This document shows positions 1 to 8,047 of a DNA stretch of 64,000 nt, piece by piece; position 1 is the stretch's first letter; every line of letters begins with the position of its first letter. Source of the stretch: Cupriavidus numazuensis (lineage in GTDB: Bacteria > Pseudomonadota > Gammaproteobacteria > Burkholderiales > Burkholderiaceae). The stretch is from the NCBI RefSeq assembly GCF_905397435.1, contig NZ_CAJPVI010000025.1, forward strand, positions 60,413 through 124,412, written 5' to 3'. The position numbers and the translations under genes were made by a program. The notes below the pieces were generated by a model, which ran no database searches, was not told the origin of the DNA, and saw nothing but the letters and a program-made list of their open reading frames with translations.

Positions 1-1715
1 GTGTCGTCCCGGAACTCGACCGGCTTCATCCTTGCGGTATCCAGGCGCATCAGGCCGAACGCGCCGCTGTAGAAGATGTGACCCTGCGGATCGACCTTGA
101 CCGGCGAATACAGGCCGTTGAAGGTCGGGTCGCTGCCGGTGCGGATGGTCATCACGGTCTTGCCGGTGTCCAGGTCCATGCCGATGTGGTAGCGGTCATT
201 CCAGCGGCCGACGAAGTACCCGTCGACAATCGCCATGCGGCCGGCCCCGCTGATCATCGGCACCACGGAGATCGACGACACGTCGGGCCGCGTCCACAGC
301 CGCTCCCAGCGGTGCGCCTTGTGCTGCCACTTCAGCGCGGCGGCGCCGGCAGGGCCGGGCCGGGTCGCGCCGTTGATCAGCGTCACGTAGAAGCTGGCCG
401 GGCTCAGCTGCGGGGCATCGCGGCTCGGGATGTTGTTGACCACGAAGGCATAGTCGCCATAGGCGGACACCGACTGTTCGGACTGGACCGATTCCATGTC
501 CGGGCCCATGTCCACTTCAGCCTGGTCCGCGACGCGCGGCGACGAGGTGCCCGGCTTCTGCTTCCAGCCCGCCGGCACCTGATCGCGCCAGAAGGCCACC
601 AGCCGCATCTTGCGCGCGCCATCGGTAATGACGACCAGCTTGTCCTCGTCCGGACCAAAGCCCATCAGCGTCGGCGTGGAGCCGGTGCCGTCGCCGAGCT
701 TCGGAGCGGGCATGCGCACGCCACGGTCATAGCCGGCCTGCCACGCGCCGCTGGCTTCGTCGCTGTGGATCTTGCCGTCCTTGTCCACCACGAGGCGGTA
801 CATCGTGGTGTTGGACGCCACGTAGATCGCGCCACCGCCGGCTTCCGGCCCGGTCGCGAAGCTGTTCAGGAACTGCTCTTCGCTGCCGGCCACGGTGAAC
901 ACGTCGATCGGCGCCAGTGTCTCGCGGTTCAGCGTGATGACCTTGCCCGACGCCGTGTTCAACACGAGGTAGCCGTTGTAGGTCATGCCCATGCCGAACA
1001 GGATGTCGGCCGGAATGCGCGTGCCCTTGCGGGCCTTGTCATTGTCGAACAGCGCAGCGGGCAGGGTGACCGCCACCGGCGCCGCCATCGCCGATGCCGG
1101 ATCGCGCGGGTCCTTCTGGGCGATGCGGAAGACCTGCCGGCCGTTGCAGCCATAGAACGTGTCGTCGCGGCCGAGCACGGCATAGACGGAACCGTTGACA
1201 CCCTGGTCCTCGGTGGAAGTCATCAGCCGGTTCGGCTGCGACTTCAGGTAGTCGAGCAAGCCTTGCTCGTCACGGGCATCCAGGAAGCGCCTGACCGCCT
1301 GCGCTTGTTCTTGCCGCTGCTGCGCGCTGATCGGCGTATAGCCGGGCAAACGTACCGGCAGGTCGGAGCGGCCCAGTTCGACCAGCTTGCCGTTTTCCAC
1401 GGTCAGCTTGCGCAGCGAGAAGCCCGCCCACCACCAGTAGATGTCCTTGCCGGCAACGCGGTCGGCCACCAGCGGCAGGCTTGCCGACTCGTTCGCGACG
1501 ACCTGTACGGATTCCGGCGTGACCTCGAAATGGCCGCGCGGCACCGCGAATTCCACGCTGTCGGTGGCGGCATCGTTCCAGTGCGTCTGGTTGTTGTAGG
1601 ACTGCGCGAGAAAGGGATTGGGCACCGGACCCGCAGGCGCGGCGACCGCAGCCGTGGCGGCGAGCGCCAATGCTGCGGCGAGCGGGCGAAGGGTCAGGCG
1701 GAACGAGGAGAGCAT
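1..1715 (-). CDS. Secreted beta-propeller-like hypothetical protein (C-terminus cut by window edge)
   Basis: The reading frame stays open from an ATG at 1715 to the left edge, giving at least 571 residues. The N-terminus is a clear Sec signal peptide: basic start, a long alanine/leucine core and a likely AxA cleavage site near residue 25. The mature part has many short strand-like stretches with recurring G, D and W residues (for example near VNGSVYAVLGRDD and GMDLDTGKTVMTIR), as in quinoprotein-like or seven-bladed propellers. No catalytic motif of a PQQ dehydrogenase was recognised. It lies 36 bases downstream of the GMC oxidoreductase gene on the same strand, so the two probably form one GntR-controlled operon. 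It could be a partner or scaffold for the oxidase. Its exact function is unknown. Confidence 0.75.
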   Translation of the reverse strand, partial: MLSSFRLTLRPLAAALALAATAAVAAPAGPVPNPFLAQSYNNQTHWNDAATDSVEFAVPRGHFEVTPESVQVVANESASLPLVADRVAGKDIYWWWAGFSLRKLTVENGKLVELGRSDLPVRLPGYTPISAQQRQEQAQAVRRFLDARDEQGLLDYLKSQPNRLMTSTEDQGVNGSVYAVLGRDDTFYGCNGRQVFRIAQKDPRDPASAMAAPVAVTLPAALFDNDKARKGTRIPADILFGMGMTYNGYLVLNTASGKVITLNRETLAPIDVFTVAGSEEQFLNSFATGPEAGGGAIYVASNTTMYRLVVDKDGKIHSDEASGAWQAGYDRGVRMPAPKLGDGTGSTPTLMGFGPDEDKLVVITDGARKMRLVAFWRDQVPAGWKQKPGTSSPRVADQAEVDMGPDMESVQSEQSVSAYGDYAFVVNNIPSRDAPQLSPASFYVTLINGATRPGPAGAAALKWQHKAHRWERLWTRPDVSSISVVPMISGAGRMAIVDGYFVGRWNDRYHIGMDLDTGKTVMTIRTGSDPTFNGLYSPVKVDPQGHIFYSGAFGLMRLDTARMKPVEFRDD

Positions 1716-1751
1716 GAGAGACACCTAGGGTTATCGTTTGAACTTCGCTTG

Positions 1752-3431
1752 TCAGGCTGCGGCGCGGATCAGGTCGGCGGCTTTCTCGCCGATCATGATG
1801 GCCGGCGCATTGGTATTGCCGCCGATCAGCGTCGGCATGACCGACGCATCCGCCACGCGCAGCCCCTCCACGCCGCGCACGCGCAAGGCCGGGTCGACGA
1901 CCGCCAGGTCATCGACGCCCATCTTGCAGGTACCCACCGGGTGGAAGATGCTGTCCGCGTTGTCGCGCACGAAATCGCGGATGGCGCGTTCGTCGCCATC
2001 GCCCGGCCCGAACCCATCCGTCCTGAGTTCCTTGCCGCCGGCCTGCATCAGCGCGTCCTGCGCATAGATGCGGCGGATCATGCGGATGCCGGCCACCATG
2101 CCGTCCATGTCCGCCTCGGCGGAAAGGAAGCGCGGGTCGATCAGCGGCACGTCGCGCATATCGGCCGAGTTCAGGCGCACATGGCCGCGGCTTTCCGGAC
2201 GCAGCACGCAGGCGTGGCAGCTGTAGCCATGGCCCGGCTTCTTCTTCGCATTGCCGCGGTTGCCGACCAGTGCCAGCACGAATGCCAACTGCACGTCGGG
2301 CTCGGCCAGTTCAGGCCGGCTGCGGAAGAAGGCGCCCGCCTCGGCGATGTTAGAGCTGACCATGCCGGTGCGGTTGCGGCGGTAGCGCGCAATCTCCGAC
2401 ACCATGCGTGCGGCGCCGCGCAGCGAGTAGCCGAACAGGTCGGTCGAGTTCACTGCCTTCTGGATGGTGACGTCGAGGTGGTCCTGCAGATTCTCGCCAA
2501 CGCCGGGCAGGTCGTGCACGACCGCGATGCCATGGCCGCGCAGGTGTTCCGCCGGGCCGATGCCAGAGGCCATCAGCAACTGCGGAGAATTGAATGCGCC
2601 GGCGCTGACGATGACTTCACGGCGCGCGCGCAGGCTCTGCTCCACGCCTGCCCGTACCACGCGCACGCCGGTGGCACGCCGGCCCTTGAATTCGATGCGC
2701 AGCGTCTGCGTGTCCGTCAGCACCGTCAATCCCTTTCGGCCGCCGTTCATGCCGCGATCGTTCGCATCGCCGCGGTGCAGGTAGGCACGTGCGCTGTTCC
2801 AGCGCTCGCCATTGTGCTGCGTGACCTGGTACAGGCCAGCGCCATCCTGCTGCGCGCCATTGAAGTCGTGATTCAGCGGGAGGCCGGCCTGCCGTGCTGC
2901 ATCGATAAAGCGACGCGAGAACACATTGGGACTGCGCAGGTCGCTGACATGCAGCGGGCCGTTGTCACCACGCAGGAGGTCCTCTTGACCCTTGGCGCTG
3001 CGCTGGTTGGCTTCGCTGCGGCGGAAGTAGGGCAGGACGTCGTCAAAGCCCCAGCCTTCGCAGCCCAGCTCGCGCCACTGGTCGTAGTCGTTGCGATGCC
3101 CGCGGATATACACCATGCCGTTAATCGACGAGCTGCCGCCAAGTCCGCGCCCGCGCGGCTGGTAGGAACGCCGTCCATTGAGGCCGGGCTGAGGCACGGA
3201 ATAGTAGGCGTAGTTGCGCGGCCCTGCGTTCAAAGCCGTCTTGGCGAGCGCGATCGGCGTCCAGACGGTGTAGTGGTGGTCGTCCGGCCCCGATTCCAGC
3301 AGGGCCACGGTGACGGATGCGTCTTCCGCCAGGCGGGCCGCCACGGCACAACCGGCCGATCCGGCGCCCACCACGATGTAGTCGAATTCTCCAGCCGCCT
3401 GCACGCGGCCGTTTGCTGCATTGCTGCTCAC
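1752..3431 (-). CDS. GMC-family flavin oxidoreductase (choline/alcohol dehydrogenase-like)
   Basis: A 559-residue FAD-dependent alcohol oxidoreductase. The N-terminal dinucleotide-binding motif GAGSAGCAVAARL is followed by the GMC signature around GLGGSSSINGMVYIRGH and the second signature GAFNSPQLLMASGIGP. Near the C-terminus, FHPVGTCKMG and GGNTNAPA carry the His and Asn of the active site. I chose the GTG at 3431 because AGGAG sits 7 bases upstream (3439-3443). The longer ATG start at 3506 would overlap the promoter and operator. The gene is divergent from a GntR regulator whose candidate operator lies between its -35 and -10. Substrate is unknown; family members oxidise choline, polyethylene glycol, aryl or aliphatic alcohols. 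No signal peptide is seen, so it is probably cytoplasmic. Confidence 0.9.
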   Translation of the reverse strand: MSSNAANGRVQAAGEFDYIVVGAGSAGCAVAARLAEDASVTVALLESGPDDHHYTVWTPIALAKTALNAGPRNYAYYSVPQPGLNGRRSYQPRGRGLGGSSSINGMVYIRGHRNDYDQWRELGCEGWGFDDVLPYFRRSEANQRSAKGQEDLLRGDNGPLHVSDLRSPNVFSRRFIDAARQAGLPLNHDFNGAQQDGAGLYQVTQHNGERWNSARAYLHRGDANDRGMNGGRKGLTVLTDTQTLRIEFKGRRATGVRVVRAGVEQSLRARREVIVSAGAFNSPQLLMASGIGPAEHLRGHGIAVVHDLPGVGENLQDHLDVTIQKAVNSTDLFGYSLRGAARMVSEIARYRRNRTGMVSSNIAEAGAFFRSRPELAEPDVQLAFVLALVGNRGNAKKKPGHGYSCHACVLRPESRGHVRLNSADMRDVPLIDPRFLSAEADMDGMVAGIRMIRRIYAQDALMQAGGKELRTDGFGPGDGDERAIRDFVRDNADSIFHPVGTCKMGVDDLAVVDPALRVRGVEGLRVADASVMPTLIGGNTNAPAIMIGEKAADLIRAAA

Positions 3432-3496
3432 TCTCGGTCTCCTGGTTGCTTGCGCGATTCCGGAGATGCCTTTCCGGTCCACCGCGTGGCCACAGG

Positions 3497-3526
3497 ATAG
3501 TGACATTACCTGTTATAACAGGTCAA
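3497..3526 (-). promoter_or_regulatory. Candidate sigma-70 promoter of the GMC operon
   Basis: On the minus strand TTGACC (3521-3526) is followed after 18 bases by CACTAT (3497-3502). The spacer contains the perfect palindrome at 3508-3523, so a repressor bound there would block polymerase. The start site would fall near 3490, leaving a leader of about 60 bases before the GTG at 3431. Confidence 0.5.
3508..3523. promoter_or_regulatory. GntR-type operator O1, perfect 16-bp palindrome
   Basis: ACCTGTTATAACAGGT is fully self-complementary and has the GT-N4-AC core usual for GntR/HutC-family operators. It sits within the spacer of the GMC promoter and next to the divergent gntR gene. A related copy lies 34 bp away centre to centre. 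Confidence 0.7.
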
Positions 3527-3532
3527 TCGATT

Positions 3533-3562
3533 TTGAGAGAAACCTGTCATGATAGGTATAAT
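3533..3562 (+). promoter_or_regulatory. Candidate sigma-70 promoter of the GntR gene
   Basis: TTGAGA (3533-3538), an 18-base spacer and a consensus TATAAT (3557-3562). The second operator copy (3542-3557) fills the spacer, which implies autorepression. Transcription would start near 3569, about 40 bases before the GTG at 3609. Confidence 0.65.
3542..3557. promoter_or_regulatory. GntR-type operator O2, near-palindrome
   Basis: ACCTGTCATGATAGGT matches O1 at 13 of 16 positions and keeps both outer halves (ACCTGT and AGGT). It overlaps the spacer and the first base of the -10 of the gntR promoter. An ATG inside it (3549) is therefore unlikely to be the translation start. Confidence 0.65.
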
Positions 3563-3608
3563 CCCTGAGCATCCTTCCACCACTACCGCACAAGCCAGAG
3601 GAAACCCC

Positions 3609-4319
3609 GTGACGCTGCCGAGATTCAAGGAGATCGAACAGGAACTTCGCCAGCGCATCGTCGACAACGCGTGGGCGCCGGGCGCGAAGCTGCCTTCGGA
3701 GTCGGAGCTGACGACAGAGTTTTCGGTGAGCCGCATTACCGTGCGCCAGGCGCTGGCCGGACTGCACAATGCGGGCCTGATCGAGAAGGTCAACGGGAAG
3801 GGGAGTTTCGTGACGCGCCCGTCCGAAAGGCCGGATCTTGGCCCGCTGAGCGGCTTCTACGAGGCGGGCAGGGCCAAGGGCAAGCTCGCGTATGGCAAGC
3901 TGGTGTCGGCCCGCATGATCAAGGCGCCACCTTTTGCGGCAGCGACGCTGGGGCTTGAATCGACCGAACGTGTGTTCTGCATCTCCACCGTGCGGTTCTG
4001 GGACGATGCCCCGGTCGGGTACTTCCAGGTGATGGGACCGGAAGCGCGCATGCGCCGCATTGCCGAAGAAGACCTGGAAACCAACGATGTGATGACGCTG
4101 CTGGAAACGCAGCTAGGCTTCCGCCTGAAGGAGCTGACCTGCGAATCCACGGCCATCGCGGCCAGCGGAGAGGTGGCACGGCGGCTCGACGTGCCCGAAG
4201 GGTTCCCGCTGCTGCGCATTCGCAGCACACCCTTCGATATCGAGGGCCACCCCTTGTGCTGCGCCGAGCTCTACTTCCGGGGTGACCGCTTCAGCTACAA
4301 GTGGACGCTGTCGCGCTAG
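3609..4319 (+). CDS. GntR-family regulator, HutC/UTRA type
   Basis: A 236-residue repressor. The N-terminal winged helix reads PSESELTTEFSVSRITVRQAL with the wing near VNGKGSFV, and the C-terminal half has the UTRA ligand-binding fold, ending in LYFRGDRFSYK, typical of the family. I chose the GTG at 3609, preceded by AGAGGA at 3597-3602. The upstream in-frame ATG at 3549 lies inside an operator and after the -35, so it cannot be the main start. It almost certainly controls its own gene and the divergent GMC oxidoreductase through the two operators at 3508-3557. The effector is unknown. Confidence 0.9.
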   Translation: MTLPRFKEIEQELRQRIVDNAWAPGAKLPSESELTTEFSVSRITVRQALAGLHNAGLIEKVNGKGSFVTRPSERPDLGPLSGFYEAGRAKGKLAYGKLVSARMIKAPPFAAATLGLESTERVFCISTVRFWDDAPVGYFQVMGPEARMRRIAEEDLETNDVMTLLETQLGFRLKELTCESTAIAASGEVARRLDVPEGFPLLRIRSTPFDIEGHPLCCAELYFRGDRFSYKWTLSR

Positions 4320-4335
4320 CGGCAGCGCGGTCGCA

Positions 4336-4842
4336 TCATCCGCGCTGCGGCAGCTTCCAGCCCGGCCGGATGAAGTGGCACGTGTATCCGTTCGGATAGC
4401 GTTCCAGATAGTCCTGGTGCTCCGGCTCGGCCTCCCAGAACGGGCCGGCGGGCGCAACTTCCGTCACAACCTTGCCAGGCCACAGGCCTGAGGCATTGAC
4501 GTCGGCGATCGTGTCTTCCGCTACGTCCTTCTGCGCATCGTCCCGATAGAAGATGGCCGAGCGGTAGCTTGTACCGGTATCGTTGCCCTGACGGTTCTTC
4601 GTCGTCGGGTCGTGGATCTGGAAGAAGAACTCCAGGATCTGGCGATAGCTGATCTGCTGCGGATCGAACACGATCTCGATCGCTTCCGCGTGGGTGCCAT
4701 GGTTTCGGTAGGTGGCATTCGGCACGTCGCCGCCGCTGTAGCCCACGCGTGTGGCCAACACGCCCGGATACCGCCGCAGCAGGTCCTGCATGCCCCAGAA
4801 GCAGCCGCCTGCCAGGATGGCGGTTTCGGTTTGCGTCGTCAT
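4336..4842 (-). CDS. msrA: Peptide methionine-S-sulfoxide reductase MsrA
   Basis: A 168-residue enzyme that reduces methionine-S-sulfoxide in proteins using thioredoxin. The catalytic motif GGCFWG puts the nucleophile at Cys14. Further family landmarks are RVGYSGG, HAEAIEIVFDP, FFQIHDPTT and a C-terminal block near GPFWEAEPEHQDYLERYPNG. The ATG at 4842 is preceded by an AAGGACGG ribosome site, and the upstream in-frame ATG at 4911 adds residues with no family match. It is convergent with the GntR gene (16 bases apart) and probably monocistronic. Confidence 0.95.
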   Translation of the reverse strand: MTTQTETAILAGGCFWGMQDLLRRYPGVLATRVGYSGGDVPNATYRNHGTHAEAIEIVFDPQQISYRQILEFFFQIHDPTTKNRQGNDTGTSYRSAIFYRDDAQKDVAEDTIADVNASGLWPGKVVTEVAPAGPFWEAEPEHQDYLERYPNGYTCHFIRPGWKLPQRG

Positions 4843-4969
4843 GGTTTCCGTCCTTTCTGTTCGGTTGCTGCCGCACCGCGCATGACACGCCGCGCCGGCA
4901 CATTCGCGCATTGTGCACGATTGTCCGCCGCGGCGTGCATGCCGGAACTGAACCGGGACGACTGCGCCG

Positions 4970-6724
4970 CTACGCCTTCAGGTTCGGCAAGGGCTCACCC
5001 TGCATTTCCTGCTCCTGCAGCTCCCGCCACGCGATCTTCCCCGTGGCCGAGCGCGGCAGGCGTTCGACGATCTGCACGATACGCGGTGCCTTGTACGTCG
5101 CCATATTGCCGCGGCACCACGCAAGCAGTGCGTCTTCGTCGATCGCGGCAGCGTCCGGCCGCAGCACGATAACAGCCTTCACCGTCTCGCCGCGATGCGG
5201 ATCGCGCGCCGCGATCACGCAGGATTCGAGGATCGCCGGATGGGTATGCAGGATGGCTTCGACTTCGGCCGGCCACACCTTGTAGCCCGATGCGTTGACC
5301 ATGCGCTTGAGCCGGTCGCGCATGACGAAGTAGCCATCGGCATCGACGCTGGCGAGGTCGCCCGTGCGGAAGAACCGCTTGCCGTCGATGACGATAAAAC
5401 TCTCGGCGTTGGCTTCCGGCTTGTTCCAGTAGCCCAGCATGACCTGCGCGCCATGCACGGCGATCTCGCCCACTTCGCCGACGGGCACTTCTTCGAGCGT
5501 GGCGGGATCGATCACGCGCGCGTCCACGCCATACGTCCGCACGCCAAGATGGCCGTTGCGCGGCGCCGCAAGCGGGTTCGCGATGATGAACGATGCCGTT
5601 TCGGTCAGGCCATAGCCCTCGACGAAAGTCAGACCGTAGCGCTCCTTCATAAGGCGCGCCGTGCCTTCGGGAATGGCTGCGCCGCCGCCCACGACGCAAC
5701 TCAGGCTGCTCAGGTCGAACGATTCGATGCCGGGCTGTGCGAAGAATTCGACCAGCATCGGCGGCGGCGCCGCCCAGAAGGTCACGCGATGGCGCGAGAT
5801 CAGTTCGGCCGCGGTGCGGCGGTCCCAGCGCGGCAGCAGCACGATGGTGCCGCCGACATAGACCGGTCCATTAATGCCGTTCTGCAGGCCCAGCAGGTGG
5901 AACATGGGCGCCACCGCCAGAAAGCTCGACTCGGCGTGCGAACGGCGCCACAGCTGCGATCCTGCCACCGAAGCCATGACGGTGCGGTGCGTGTGCATGC
6001 AGGCCTTGGGCGCGCCGGTGGTGCCGGAGGTATAGGGCAGCATGCAAAGGTCGTCCGGCGTGCTGCGGTGCGGCGCTGGCTGGTGCGCCTCGGCCACGGC
6101 TTTCAGCCATTGCACGGTGCCGGATGGCAGTACAGACTCTCCCGCACGCTGCCTGGCCCAGTCGGGAATCGCCAGGCCGCCGCCCGCCAGGTCCGAGTCG
6201 GTCAGCGCATCGCCATAGTGATGGACGATGACCTGCCGCAACGGCGTCGTGCCGATCAGCGGGGCGATCTGGCCAAGCAGTTCGCTGGCGGCAAACGCGG
6301 CCACGGCGCCACTGTCGGTAACGATATGGCGCAGCTCATCCTCCAGCAGCATGGCATTCGCCGGCACCACCACAGCGTCGGCGCGCAGGATTGCGAAGTA
6401 GGCCGCGATGAACTGCGGGCTGTTCTGGCTGAACAGCACCACGCGGTCACCCTGGCCGACGCCGCATACATGCTGCAGATAGCCGGCGAGCCGCTCGACT
6501 TCATCGAGCAGCGACGAGTAGGAAATCGCATTGCCGTAGAACTGGATAGCCGTCTTGCCGGGGAAGCGCCGGGCGGAGATCTCCAGGTTCTCGAACAGCG
6601 TGGTTTCCGGCATATGGAAGTCATAGGGCACCGCGCCGAGCGTCACGGACTTGTCCACGGACAACGTTCCGCTGGGGTAGGCCACAGCGTCACCGGCGCC
6701 GGGCAGGTAGGGAGTCATGGTCAT
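4970..6724 (-). CDS. AMP-forming acyl-CoA ligase (long-chain fatty-acid-CoA ligase family)
   Basis: A 584-residue class I adenylate-forming enzyme that activates a carboxylic acid with ATP and CoA. Motifs: the P-loop YTSGTTGAPKACMHTH near residues 229-245, GYGLTET, FRTGDLASVDADGYF and RMVNASGYKVWPAEVE, then the C-terminal lysine motif LPRSATGKIAWREL. The start is taken at ATG 6724; a second ATG at 6718 is possible, since neither has a strong ribosome site. It is the last gene of the colinear minus-strand acyl-CoA cluster, 28 bases after the acyl-CoA dehydrogenase. A longer start at 6874 would overlap that neighbour by 122 bases and is rejected. The acid substrate is unknown; medium or branched chains are plausible. 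Confidence 0.9.
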   Translation of the reverse strand: MTMTPYLPGAGDAVAYPSGTLSVDKSVTLGAVPYDFHMPETTLFENLEISARRFPGKTAIQFYGNAISYSSLLDEVERLAGYLQHVCGVGQGDRVVLFSQNSPQFIAAYFAILRADAVVVPANAMLLEDELRHIVTDSGAVAAFAASELLGQIAPLIGTTPLRQVIVHHYGDALTDSDLAGGGLAIPDWARQRAGESVLPSGTVQWLKAVAEAHQPAPHRSTPDDLCMLPYTSGTTGAPKACMHTHRTVMASVAGSQLWRRSHAESSFLAVAPMFHLLGLQNGINGPVYVGGTIVLLPRWDRRTAAELISRHRVTFWAAPPPMLVEFFAQPGIESFDLSSLSCVVGGGAAIPEGTARLMKERYGLTFVEGYGLTETASFIIANPLAAPRNGHLGVRTYGVDARVIDPATLEEVPVGEVGEIAVHGAQVMLGYWNKPEANAESFIVIDGKRFFRTGDLASVDADGYFVMRDRLKRMVNASGYKVWPAEVEAILHTHPAILESCVIAARDPHRGETVKAVIVLRPDAAAIDEDALLAWCRGNMATYKAPRIVQIVERLPRSATGKIAWRELQEQEMQGEPLPNLKA

Positions 6725-6752
6725 GGCAGGCAAGGGAAAGTCGGATGCGGGA

Positions 6753-7985
6753 TCAGAATGCCATATCGCCGTCGAGCAGCCGGCGCGCAATGGTGCGGCG
6801 CTGGATCTCGGAGGTGCCGTCCGGAATACGCATGGTACGGGCAAAGCGGTAGCCGGCTTCCAGCCGCAGTTCATTGGTCAGCCCCATGCCGCCGTGAACC
6901 TGCATGGCACGGTCGAAGACCCGGCCCGTCATCTCGGTCGCCGATGCCTTGACGATAGACACTTCCTTGGTCGCCGGCAGGTTGTTGTCCACCAGCCATG
7001 CGCAATGGCGCACCATCGACTTGGTGGCGTAGATGTCCATGGCGCATTCGGCCAGCATGATCTGCACGGCCTGGTGCTCGCCGATCGGCTGGCCAAAGGT
7101 CTTGCGCACCTTGGCGTAGTCCACCGCCTGCTGCAGCGCCCATTCGGCCAGGCCAAGGCAACTCGCGGCCATGCTCAGGCGCCCGGCGTTCACGCCGTCC
7201 AGCGCAACTGACAGGCCACGGTCGACCGGGCCGAGGCGGTGGGTATCCGGCACACGCACGTTTTCGAGCGAGATGATGCCGATGTCGGCGCCCAGGTGGC
7301 CCATGGTCGGAATCACGCTTGGCACGGAAAAACCCGGTGTATCCGTCGGCAGGAAGAAGCCGGTGATGCCGCCGCGGTGCGCGCGCGCCTTCTCTTCGTC
7401 GGTGACCGCGAACACCATGGCGTAGTCGGCATATGGCGCGTTGGTGATCCATTGCTTGGTGCCGTTGAGGACCCAATGATCCCCATCGCGGACCGCGCGC
7501 GTGCGCATGCCGAACACGTCGGAGCCGGCGTCCGGCTCGGACAGGCCGAAGCACATGGTCTTGTCGCCGCTGGCCAGTCCGTCCCGCACCGACTCCAGCA
7601 CCGCTGGATCGAGGTGCTTGAGGACCGGTGACAGGCCATTGGTGAACGGGGAGGGCAACACCACGGTCTGGACCAGGTGGCGCTCGGGCCCGCAATGGGC
7701 GTTCAGGCGCTCCTGGATGTACACCGCCGCCTGCGGGCCGAGCCCGCCACCACCCAGCGATTCCGCCGACAGCGCCGTGTAGAAGCCAAGTTCGGCAGAA
7801 CGCATGCGCACCTGGCGGCGCAGGGCGAGGATTTCTGGCGCATAGCGACCGTCTGCGGTGTAGACGGTGCGCTCGCTGCCGAGCAGCGCCCGGTGCTCTT
7901 TCTCGAGCCCCGCCACTTCGCGGTCAACGAACTTGATGAGGGCATCGCCAAATTCAACCCATTCGCTGGGGATGTCAAAGTTCAT
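6753..7985 (-). CDS. Acyl-CoA dehydrogenase, ACAD10/11-like
   Basis: A 410-residue FAD enzyme introducing a 2,3-double bond into an acyl-CoA. Motifs include CFGLSEPDAGSDVFGMRT and WVLNGTKQWITNA in the middle domain, and YAKVRKTFGQPIGEHQAVQ and QVHGGMGLTNEL in the C-terminal helical domain. The terminal motif reads RIPDGTSEIQRRT: where classical enzymes have Glu (EGTSEIQ), this one has Asp, as in the ACAD10/11 branch. AAGGAG precedes the ATG at 7985. It lies between the acyl-CoA synthetase and the ligase genes in one operon and probably takes the CoA thioester they make. Confidence 0.92.
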   Translation of the reverse strand: MNFDIPSEWVEFGDALIKFVDREVAGLEKEHRALLGSERTVYTADGRYAPEILALRRQVRMRSAELGFYTALSAESLGGGGLGPQAAVYIQERLNAHCGPERHLVQTVVLPSPFTNGLSPVLKHLDPAVLESVRDGLASGDKTMCFGLSEPDAGSDVFGMRTRAVRDGDHWVLNGTKQWITNAPYADYAMVFAVTDEEKARAHRGGITGFFLPTDTPGFSVPSVIPTMGHLGADIGIISLENVRVPDTHRLGPVDRGLSVALDGVNAGRLSMAASCLGLAEWALQQAVDYAKVRKTFGQPIGEHQAVQIMLAECAMDIYATKSMVRHCAWLVDNNLPATKEVSIVKASATEMTGRVFDRAMQVHGGMGLTNELRLEAGYRFARTMRIPDGTSEIQRRTIARRLLDGDMAF

Positions 7986-8047
7986 GGTGCAAGTCTCCTT
8001 GGCTTTCTGTGCGGGCCAGGCACCTGCCAGGCCCGTATGTATGTGCT

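Noticed and set aside
78..3500. Long plus-strand open frame of about 1140 codons
   Set aside because: It lies opposite the propeller and GMC genes, contains no family motif and has His/Arg/Ala-rich composition typical of reverse-complement reading of GC-rich DNA.
3549..3608. Longer GntR start at ATG 3549
   Set aside because: It falls inside the operator and before the predicted transcript start; the GTG at 3609 has a ribosome site.
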